Source of the DNA: Garcia nutans
Lineage: Eukaryota; Streptophyta; Magnoliopsida; Malpighiales; Euphorbiaceae
Assembly: GCA_947685225.1 (NCBI GenBank)
Contig: CANTUV010000008.1
Location: 40,483,501 to 40,547,500, forward strand
Direction of reading: 5' to 3'
Length of the DNA stretch: 64,000 nucleotides
Shown: piece after piece, positions 23,654 to 33,680 of the stretch
Position numbering within the stretch: the stretch's first letter is position 1
Layout of the letters: each line of letters begins with the position of its first letter
Translations under genes and position numbers: made by a program
Notes under the pieces: generated by a model
What the model was told of the DNA's origin: nothing
Database searches by the model: none
The model's input: only the letters and a program-made list of their open reading frames with translations

Positions 23654-24714
23654 ATTTTTTTTTAAAAAAAGAAACGGTCAAGGTCATGAAAAAGATGATG
23701 ATGCTGAAGATGTTTGTGATGGTGATGGTTATTAATATTATTATTATTATTATGGTCTTGGTCTTAGTTATCTTAAAATTCAATTTTTTTTCTTCTTTTT
23801 TTGGTTTGTTTCTTTTCTTTTTTCTTTCCTTTTCTTTTCTCCATCTTACGTAGATGGAGTGAAAACGGGGTAGTTCTATGTTCTTAGTTGCTTTTCTTTA
23901 GGTTTCTTTAACTTTTGTTTTAATTATTTTTTTATGAAACGTCTTTAACTTTATTATATTATTTTTTTTCGGATATTTCAGTTATATAAATGAGTTGGTG
24001 AATTAATTTCTCTCATATTTTGTACCGTTGAATCAATTTATATGAATTTAATAGTAAGAAGTGTCGTTATTGTAATTAATGTTTTACATTGCTATTGATT
24101 ATATTTTATAATATGATGTTATAATTAAAGTTCAAATAAGAAATTTTCAATTGTTTATTATTATTATTTTAGCTGAATTGTAGCTTTTATATAGTTAAAA
24201 TTTCTCTCATGGAATTCACAACTAAGAGATAATCAACTGGTCGTCCAGTTACTCAGTTGATGAGGGTAGCAGAGGGATGAATGTGCATCTTCTGAACTGC
24301 ATACTGTGCAGTTCAGATTACGGAAAATGGGTTTTGTCCTCTTTGCCTACTAAGCATTGCTCCCTCTGTTAATTTTTTTGACCGCCAATTTGGCATTTTC
24401 TTATTGGGTTCTTCTTCTTTGTCTTTTCTTCATAAACGAAATTCAATTACATATTGTTAAAAATTATTGAATTATTTCTGTTTTTGTGAATATAAATTTA
24501 AGAATTTTATTTATATTTTATTGATTTTATTCAAATTATTTTTTTTTCATGTTGCAGAACAATAACATGGGAACTCAATCAGTGTTAATGTACCTGTATC
24601 TAAAATTTTTGAAATTATTATTTTACTTTTCTTGTCAGATATAGATTTTTTTTTTAAAAAATAAATAAAGCTCAATACTATTGCTGAATTAAGTCATACA
24701 AGAAAACAAAATAT
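23654..24714 (+). other. 3' flank of the HAN-like gene
   Basis: A T-rich downstream region with a short ATT microsatellite near 23733-23752. The transcript end probably lies here, but no clear AATAAA signal was identified. No ORF of interest. Confidence 0.5.
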
Positions 24715-25000
24715 TGTCCCCAAGAGCAATAGCTAGCATAAAATTGAGAGGCCTGTTGATCCACTTCACCTTGATATTAGGTCTAGATTAAAGCAACAAC
24801 CTACAATCTTTAATAATAACTCCCAACTCAGAAAAATCAACTCTAACATTGTTAATAGCAAATACAATAGCTTGGGCATCAGGGCAAATACACCCATGAT
24901 TTTGGAGATGAGTGACAACCTAGAGAATTGCATCATGAACACTATAAGAATGTGCAAAATTACTGACCAAAAATTGCCAAGAAACAAAAATGTATCTCTT
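24715..25000 (-). pseudogene. Degenerate RNase H-like (RVT_3-type) remnant
   Basis: One reverse frame reads with few stops as a stretch resembling the RNase H-like domain found in plant LINEs and domesticated relatives: an acidic SELGVIIKDCRLLL helix followed by KVKWINRPLN, where family members have a Val-x-Arg-x-x-Asn motif. Two stops interrupt it and no RT is present. Recognition is weak; it could be a LINE tail or a host pseudogene. Confidence 0.35.
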
Positions 25001-25291
25001 ATTACTAATAGACTACTTTTAGAATATACACCAAGAAAATATTGACCATTTGCCGATTAAAAAATTTATTAAAAGAATATTAATTGGTAAATATGACGCT
25101 AAGAAAAGGTGCCACCATGTACTGACTATATTTACAAGCCAAATGTGAGATTTTTCAATAATTAAAAAGAGCAAAATTATAGTGCTATATTTTATAGATA
25201 AAAGTTACCAAGAAAACACAAATTAAGCTCTCGGCAAATATAAAGCTTCATGAGAAATTAATGAGATATCTCAGCAAACGGAAATAAGAGA
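25001..25291. other. Unassigned AT-rich spacer
   Basis: Nothing recognisable between the RNase H-like remnant and solo LTR I. Its last five bases (AGAGA) may be the target duplication of I. Confidence 0.5.
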
Positions 25292-25875
25292 TGTAACACT
25301 CCTATACTCCGTATACGTACACAGCATGCTTATACGATCGTAATATACGTATACTGAATATAGAAAATGACACAGTTTATAAAATACACAAGTCATAACT
25401 CGAAAAGAAATAAAACAAATATCAAAGGTTTAGAAGAAATTCATAAAACATAATAGATAAAAACGTTTATTAATACACAGCGGAAATTATAACAAATAAG
25501 TACAAATACATTAAAAATCAAAATTTACAAAACATGAAATATATACATGATTGGCAGCTTGACTCTCTGATCTTTAAGCTCTAGGCCAACTCTTCAAGCA
25601 TAAACTCAATTAGGTCTAGAGGAATCTTCCGTCTCAACCCTATCACCTGCGCGATAAATCACAATCGCGCTAAGCTAACGGCTTAGTGGTACAAACCATA
25701 ATGATATTATGCAATGTCAATATCAATGTCATACATTCAATAATGATAACATAGACACACATGGGCTCAACAAGTATTTAATATGATATTCAAAGTTCAG
25801 AGTTACTGCTTTGGTCTATAATCACAATGATCAAGCCCGTAGGCAATATATCTCATATCTCTATCCATGGATAGT

Positions 25876-26128
25876 GTAACAGACCCAGTCTCTTGGACCA
25901 TCAACTCAACAAGCTTGAGGAGATCCTCAACCCGGCAAGACTGTTACTAGTATCAGACCCAGTCTCTTGGACCATCAACCCGATTGAAATCGAGGAGATC
26001 CTCAACTCGGCAAGACTGTTACTTTTCATATATTTCATATCAATAATTCATATAGTGTAACAGACCCAGTCTCTTGGACCTCAATTCAACTCAATTTGAA
26101 GAGATCCTCAACCCGGCAAGACTGTTAC
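25876..26128. repeat. Three tandem GTAACAG...CTGTTAC units in LTR I
   Basis: Units at about 25876-25947, 25950-26022 and 26057-26128, in reverse, share CAGACCCAGTCTCTTGGACC and CCCGGCAAGACTGTTAC ends. The middle unit's outer arm has decayed. LTRs D and H each carry two. Confidence 0.8.
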
Positions 26129-26635
26129 CTTTCATAGGCATGCCACCAAACCCAGCACTCTGAAAATTGAATAACATATTAGGCATACAATCAATTCATT
26201 TACCTCTTTACCATTCTCTTTCTCAATTCATGTCTTCAACATCATTTACAATATCATAGCCAACCACAATGGCTTCATTCTATTTCAATTCATATTCAAA
26301 TACTCATAATCAATATATATACATCATATTGCATTTCACAAAGTTCACATTGTATAAAACATAATATTATTTATATATATCAACAATGCAATAAAATTCC
26401 TTAGTACATTCATACTCAAATGTATAAGTTCCAAAATCACATGAATGTATGCAATAATGCAAGGTTTGTACTTACCTCAAAACAACTCACACAACTCTAT
26501 TGACTTCCTCTTCCAAAAAAATCCTTCACTTCTTAAATTATGGCAAATCACCTTCTTCACAACCTATTCCAAAAGAATGATGAAACCCACATGAGATCAT
26601 AATGCTAAGAACCAACTAGGGCAAACTCTAAACAT

Positions 26636-26925
26636 GACACGCTCAACAACACGGGCGTGTCCATGACCGTGCCCTAACTCCACAACACAGAAGCTTTTAC
26701 ACGCTTATAACCACGGGCGTGTCACTGGGCGTGTAATACATTCTGCCTCTCAGAAACATTGACACGTCCAACAACATGAGAGTGCTCATGGCCGTGTCAA
26801 TTCCCCAAAAACACAGTGGCTATGACACGTTCAATAACACGGGCGTGTTACTGGCCGTGTCAATCCTACTGCCACACAGAACCATTGACACGCCTAAAGA
26901 CCTGGACGTGCTATGGGCGTGTCAG
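26636..26925. repeat. Diverged GACACG array in LTR I
   Basis: Four to five units of about 65-75 bp, each starting near GACACG(C/T) and ending in GGCGTGTCA or GGCCGTGTCA. Arms are partly complementary (for example AACACGGGCGTGTT, about 26836). Confidence 0.75.
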
Positions 26926-27661
26926 GCCAAAAACCCAGATTCCGGCCAAAACAACAGAACACTCAACAAATCACTTCTTCCATCAACATCCACTTCAAAC
27001 AAACTTAACTACACACATCCAAAAACCATCTCAAACTTGCAAAAACACCAAAACAAGACAAAATATACATTAACCACAATTATCAATATCATCACAAACT
27101 CTACACACCACTACAACACCATCTTCACCAACAAACTTACTCTTTCCTTTAATCCAACCTCAAAAATCCAAAATCAATTAAACCAAATACTCTTAAACAC
27201 AACACAAACAAACCAAACACATATCCATCACAACTTCAACTCACAAACCCAAAGAAATCAAAGAATCAAGTGGAAGAACTTACCAAGGATGAAGAAACTC
27301 TTAAATCTCCAACTTGATCTCTTGAAAACTTCCTTCAATCTTGAACTTGGAAGATCAAATCTCTCTCTTGCTCTCTTGTTTCTTGATGGCCGGACAACAA
27401 CAGAAAAGGAAAAGAGAAGGAAAGAAATGAAAGAAAGCCACGAAGGAAGAAGAAAAGAAAGAAAACCAAAGAAATCAAAGTCAACTCTCTTTTCCTTAAA
27501 ACCCTCTCATCCAAGCATATAATATAAAATAATCAAAATATCATCTTCCACTTCCACTAACTCTTATCCCACTTATAATTAATTAATTCATTAAACATAA
27601 TTAATAATAATTAATCTCTTCCTTTGACTTTCTCATTGACTTGTGTATATGTTGTATATAT

Positions 27662-27860
27662 TGTAATATCCTCATTTATGCCCTAGAAGTTTTGCATATT
27701 GTTGTTGTTGTTATTGTTATAAATTGGATTGAATGTATATGATGGGATAAGATAAGAAATTGGGAGGAGAATGCTTGTGTATGTGTGTATTGGGAAAGAA
27801 TTAGGGTTTAGAGAGAATGGTATATGTTGTGTATATGATGATATATATAACATATAAATG
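27662..27860 (+). repeat. Element G 5' LTR, first part
   Basis: TGTAATATCCTC start, a GTT microsatellite (about 27698-27715), and a U3 palindrome at about 27820-27858 in which H is inserted. Matches 38372-38570 of the 3' LTR. Confidence 0.93.
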
Positions 27861-30800
27861 TGTAACACCCCGATACCCTATATAAGTACTATGCGTATAC
27901 CTAGTATACATACAGTAAATATATAAAGTATAAGGATGTCACTTTTCGTTACCTTTTAAAATATTTATAACAGAGTTCAAACCATAATACATTAATTTAA
28001 ATAACATTTACAAAATCATTATCTTTATTAAAACTTCATTTATACATATAAATACTCTCTCGTCAGAAATACATCATAATTAAAATTTATACATGTATGC
28101 ATTACCCTCTAGTTGGTCTCGACAAACTTTACTCTTCTTGTGGCATAACAAAAGACTTCATATCTTCCATCTATATACCTGCGCGAATAAACACCCGCGC
28201 TAAGCCCGAGAGCTTAGTAGTCCAAATATAAAATATAAACATATAGTATAGAAGTATTGATATATAATGATACATCGATTCAATATATAATTAGTTCTTA
28301 TCATATCTTCTTTTCTTTTTAATTTTATCTTTAATATATCCTAGCTAATTTCATATATGATGTATATATATATACATAATGTTATCACCAACCCCAATGC
28401 ATCACCAATACTCAAAACCAATATATTAATACCCCTACATTATATATATACCACACCAACCATTATTGCAATACACACTTTACATATCATACCAATTATT
28501 ATTGCAATACACACATTACATATCATACACTCATTATTGCAATACACACATTACACATCATATCACTCATTATTGCAATACACAATTTACATATCATACA
28601 AATCATAAATCATATTTCCAATAAAGACAACCTTTATCATCAACCACAATTCATTTACATATTACACTTAATAACATTATATTATTCACAATTCACCAAG
28701 CATAATTCATTTTTAATACTCACAATCAATATTTCAATACTTGCATTTCACATTGACAATAAAGACAGACTCGGGCCCAAAACACTAATATGTTATTCAA
28801 AGTTCAGAGTTACTGCTTTGGTTCATAGTCACAATCATCACGCCCGTAGGCAATGTATATACATGTCTCTCTATCCATGGATAGTGTAATAGACCCAGTC
28901 TCTTGGACCATCAACTCAACACATATGAGGAGATCCTCAACCCGGCAAGACTGTTACAAATCATATATCTCATATTCACAATTCTCATAGTGTAACAGAC
29001 CCAGTCTCTTGGACCATCAACTCAACACATATGAGGAGATCCTCAACCCGGCAAGACTGTTACCTTTCATCATTTCTTAGGCATGCCACCCAAATCCAGA
29101 ACTCTGAAACTGAATAACATATTAAACAAACAATTCATTTATTATTTCATTATCAATCTCATCATCAATTAGGCCAACATGCCTTATCTCTTTCAATTGA
29201 ATTATCATAGCCAATCACAATGGCTTCATATCATATCATATCTCAATCCATATGATACATATAGCATCATTGATATCACATTTCAAAGTATATTATTCAT
29301 ATAATACATTGCCATACACAAGATTCACAATGCATATAACATAACATTTTCTCACTTCTCAAAACACATTAACATCATTCATTACTAGAGCATTTATCAT
29401 AACAAATTGCACATACCTTAAGAATGATCCTCATTTCTTCCTACCTTTCCCATTTCATATTTCATCCTTTATATATATTCTTCATTTACATTCACAATAT
29501 AATAGCTTATTTAACACTTTCATCCCAATGTGTTAATGTTCAAAGACATATAAGGATATACAATCAAATAGGGTTTATGCTTACCTTGTTAATGATCTTC
29601 ACATCCTTCACATCATTCAATCATCACCTTAGTCCAATTATGTTAACAATATAATAGATCACTTAACACATTTGCAAACAAATGTGTTAAGCCTCGAATT
29701 ATGTAATTAAATACAATCATATGTATTGGTACTTACCTCAAGAACTAGTCCCATCAATCTATACATTTCTTTTCTTTTCAAGAATTCTCCACATTTAGGT
29801 TAATGCAACCCAATCTCTTCAAAACCTTTGAGGGACACGGGCAGCACCACTTGAGGGACACGGTTAGGGCAATTCAACCTCTTCACAATCTAATCCAAAA
29901 GGAATATTAGCAAAATGACCATATGAATAGTACATTCTGGTTTAAGACTCCATTTTATCCTTATTTTGAAAAATTGTATAAAATAATCTACTTGACTAAA
30001 AATTCTAAAATTTTTACAGAATTTAGTTTTGTATCTTAAAATCATTCCTTTAAAATTTCAGATCAAACTGAACACAAAATCTTGGTCAAATAGTTCACCT
30101 AACCAGACTGCCCCAATTGCCCTGCATCCTGGCAGCAGTTCTGAACTTTGTGAATTCCATAAATCAAATTCAATCAACGTGGTTCCAAATTATTTTTCTC
30201 AAATACTAGACTCACTAAGAAACAACATATCCAAAATTCAATTGGATATGATTTTTCTACATTTTATTAAAAATCCCGAAATATAGCTGTCTCAGTTAAG
30301 GTACCTGCTGGAACAGGTCTAATAAAAATAATCTTTCTAAACTCATAACCATTCCAAAATCGAATCAACATATTTTTCAGTCATTCTAGACTCATAGAGG
30401 CACAACATATCAAAAATTCACTTTAAGAACATTTTTCTATAATTAATTAAAAATCATACAAGTCACAGCCTTTACTAATTGTAAAACAGAAAAAAAATTC
30501 ACTAAACACAACTCTTACTCTTCCATCACCATCACCAACGCCAACCTAGCTTCTTATCTTTAATTCCATTTCAACACTTTTACACACACCATACACAAAC
30601 ACACTTAATCATACTATCCATAAACCTAACTCAATCCATACACAACTTCAAAAAGAACCAAAGCAAACAAGAGAAATCTTACCAAAATGATGAAATTCCT
30701 TGAAATTCCAACTTGGTTACTTGGAATCTCTCTCAACTTTGGAGCTTAGAACATCAAACCCTTCTTTTACTCTCTTGCTTTCCTTTGTCTTAGGTGAGCC

Positions 30801-31291
30801 GGCCACACAAGGAAAAAGAAGAAGAAATGATGAAGAAAACACAAAGTCAATAGGCATTAAATACTCCTCCAAAAGAAAATTACTATCTTACCCTCATACA
30901 CATTTTAATTCTCTTTACAAGCTCTTGCCCATTTTGGTAATTTCACATTCAACAATTTAAATATCTTCTTCCCTTGACTAAGCACTTTGACCAACATATA
31001 TGTCATATATATTGCCATATACCCAACATATACACTATATCTCTCTATACAATTCTTTCCTTTGCAAATACACATATTCATTTCTCTCAAATACTTTTAC
31101 CATTCAACCAAACCCTATACAAATATACCACTTATCAATTACACATTCAAATCAATTATAACAATATTATCATAACTTCTAGGCACACTTAGGGATATTA
31201 CAATTAGACATATACATATACATCACATATACATTAAATCCAAATACAACAACTCCTCCAAAACTTTTAAGGTATATCTCGGGATATTACA
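27861..31291 (-). mobile_element. LTR H, reverse, with doubled U3 end
   Basis: Begins TGTAACACCCCG, ends GGGATATTACA, flanked by perfect AAATG duplications (27856-27860 and 31292-31296). Modules: double hairpin about 28178-28216, foldback arms 28785-28811 and 29100-29124, two GTAACAG...CTGTTAC units (28886-28957, 28992-29063), perfect 13-bp hairpin 29662-29691, reverse GTAAGT-like site about 29733. A second LTR terminus, GGGATATTACA, ends at 31202, 89 bp before the real end, and both tails read as LTR U3 starts in reverse. At 3.43 kb it is longer than its relatives, partly because of an extra block at about 29920-30490. Confidence 0.88.
29920..30490. repeat. H-specific block with decayed tandem units
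   Basis: Two stretches (about 30190-30290 and 30335-30455) share TCTAGACTCA-like, ACAACATATC and TTAAAAATC words in the same order, suggesting a decayed duplication of roughly 150 bp. I do not see this block in LTRs A, D, G or F. Confidence 0.5.
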
Positions 31292-31296
31292 AAATG

Positions 31297-33512
31297 GGTC
31301 AAAGAAAGAGTCAAAGGAAGAGAGATATTTTTGTGTTAAGTGTGTGATTACATATAAGGGCTTATATGAGACAAAAAGTTAGTTATATGATTGAGGGCAT
31401 TTTGGTAATTGCTTGGATAAGATTACTTGGTGGAGATTAAAAGCAAAATTTGACTTTGTGTCTTGATCATTTTCTTCTTTCTTTCATGAAGTGGCCGACT
31501 CCTCCATAGACAAAGGGAAGCAAGAGGTGAAGAGAGGTTCTTGATGAGTTGAGTTCAAAATTGAAGAAACAATCAAAGGATTTGACAAGGGATTTGTGGA
31601 ATTTCTTTTTTTAAGGTAAGTATTCTCTTGTTTTCTTTACTTATTTGGAAGTTGTGTTGGAAGTGAATTAAGGTTTGGTGATTTTGTGATTTGGTGGATT
31701 TGAGATGTGTTGTGTTGTGTTTTCAAGTGTTAATTTGATTTTAAGTTATGAGTTTAATTAGAGGTTGTGGTTGGAAATGGTGGATGTTGATTTGGAAGGA
31801 TGGAGAAGGATGTTGGTTTTAGGGTTTTGAGATGATATGTGTTTAATTGTTATATTAATGTGTTGTGAAGTAATTCTTGTGGTGAATATGTGTTTAGAAC
31901 ATTGATTATGTTCATTTGAAACATGTTATATGATGAATATTGTGTTTGAGTGCAATTGAGAAAGTGTTGGTTTTAGTTAAGGTTGTGTTTATGAGTGACA
32001 CGGCCAGAAGCAATGAAGAGACACGGCCGTGTCATTTATTTGTGTTGGCTACTGTCTCTTTTATTTTTAGAGACACGGCCGTGTTCCTCAAGTGGGCTGG
32101 GCGTGTCCCTCAAATGAGTTGGATATTGTTTGATTTCTTTGTTCTTTTTGTATGGTTTGCGTTCTTCAAAGGTAGTTGGTCTCTGAACCTAAACATAAAC
32201 ACTTTAAACATACTTAAACCAAGGAATGACTTAATCAAACACTTGTGGATGATCCTAAAGCTATGAATAATATAAATTGTTCTTGCATTGTTGAGATTGA
32301 ACAATGTTATGTTATGCATTGTGAATGGTAATGTGTTTCATGAGTAATGTGGAATGAAATGTTGATATTTATGAATGATGCTATGTGAGATATAATGTGA
32401 TCATGGATGAGATAAATATACACTTGAATAATGAAGTGTTATATTGTAAAATGAAATGTGAAGCCATTGTTATTGGCTAAGGTGATTCAATGGAGATAAA
32501 TGAGGCATGTTTGCCTAAATGATAATGAGAATTGAGAATGAAAACTAAATGAATTGTGTGGCTAATGTGTTATTCCATTTTCAGAGTTTGTTGTTGGTGG
32601 CATGCCTAATAAGTGTAACAATCTCTTGAAGTTAGGTTGGATTGAATCCTTGAAGCCTAATTGAGATGTTACCACCCTTGAAGCTAGGTTGGGTTAGTTC
32701 TTGAAGTCAAGTTGGGTTGAAGCTTAGCATGCTTTGCTCCCCTTGAAGCTTGGTTGAACTTAATCCTTGAAGCCTAGTTGGGTATATGATATTGATAAAT
32801 GTGATAACAAACCAAAGCATTAACTCTGAAAATTGAATTGCATATTAGTGTGTCTTGGGCCCATGCTTGTCTTTGTTTAGTGTTGTTTATGGATTGTTTA
32901 ATGATTAGCTAATGAAGTATAAGAAAAGATGTTGAAATGTGATATGCATATATATATATGTTGAATTATGAAATGTAAAGGTATGATGTTAACTTTGCAT
33001 CTAAGTGGTTACATGTATAATATGGATTGAGAATTGACATTGTATTGTATTAAAGCATATCAATAGCATGTTTTATCTTACTAAGCCCTTGGCTTAGCGC
33101 GATAGTGTTTAATCGCGCAGGTAATAGAATTGATAGAGTTGAACCCGAGAATTCATCAAGACCAAGTGAGAGTAGACATTAAAGAATCCATTTTGGGAGC
33201 TTAAAGATCAGAGCAAACTTGCCAATCATGTATACTTCTTTATATTTTGTAAAGAAATGTTTAATATATAAATATGTAAATATTTTATAACTTCCGCTGT
33301 GTAATATTTAAATGTATATATATATATATAACTAATATGTTTTGTTTTATAAGTAAATGATATACTTTTCTATAATGTATAATGATAAGGGTATTGTATC
33401 AAGTTTTAAAGTGTATTGAATGTTAAGAGAACCGTAGCATCCCTATGTTTGGTGCACTTATGCTACATTGTTGTGGTTGTAGTGTGTGTGCATTGGATAT
33501 GGGGGTGTTACA
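31297..33512 (+). repeat. Element G 5' LTR, second part
   Basis: Continues from H to GTTACA. Modules: GTAAGT-like donor at 31616, GACACGGCC units 31998-32110, foldback arms 32562-32588 and 32822-32848, double hairpin 33081-33118, CAG|GT cut after 33120. It has a 12-bp local duplication near 31300 that the 3' LTR lacks. Confidence 0.92.
33081..33121 (+). promoter_or_regulatory. Double hairpin with splice-donor-like CAG|GTAAT, element G
   Basis: CTAAGCC-CTT-GGCTTAG (33081-33097) runs into GCGCGAT...ATCGCGC (33097-33118), both perfect 7-bp stems. The final C starts CAG|GTAAT. The 3' LTR copy is 40345-40384. A matching acceptor-like GTTTGCAG ends at 33668, 12 nt before the gag ATG. An intron between them (548 nt) would remove the LTR end and primer site from the gag mRNA. 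Splicing itself is inferred. Confidence 0.5.
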
Positions 33513-33519
33513 ATTGTTT

Positions 33520-33531
33520 TGGTATCAGAGC
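33520..33531 (+). other. Primer binding site of element G
   Basis: TGGTATCAGAGC, the standard plant tRNA-iMet site, 7 nt after the LTR end. Confidence 0.92.
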
Positions 33532-33680
33532 CTAGGTTTGAGATTCTCAACCTAGGTAAAATGTAAGAAAAAGATTATTTTGATTTTAAAAGTGGTTTTT
33601 GAATAATATACATGTTTGGGATTGGCAACCTCTGATCTTTAATAAGATGTAGTATGTTGTGTTTGCAGACTTAGGTTGTG

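Noticed and set aside
26776..27522. A 248-codon open frame
   Set aside because: It lies wholly in LTR I, is low in complexity, has no recognisable domain and its extent follows the C/A-rich LTR composition.
33520..33531. Possible tRNA gene sequence
   Set aside because: Only the 12-nt complement of tRNA-iMet's 3' end is present, at the primer-site position; no cloverleaf follows.
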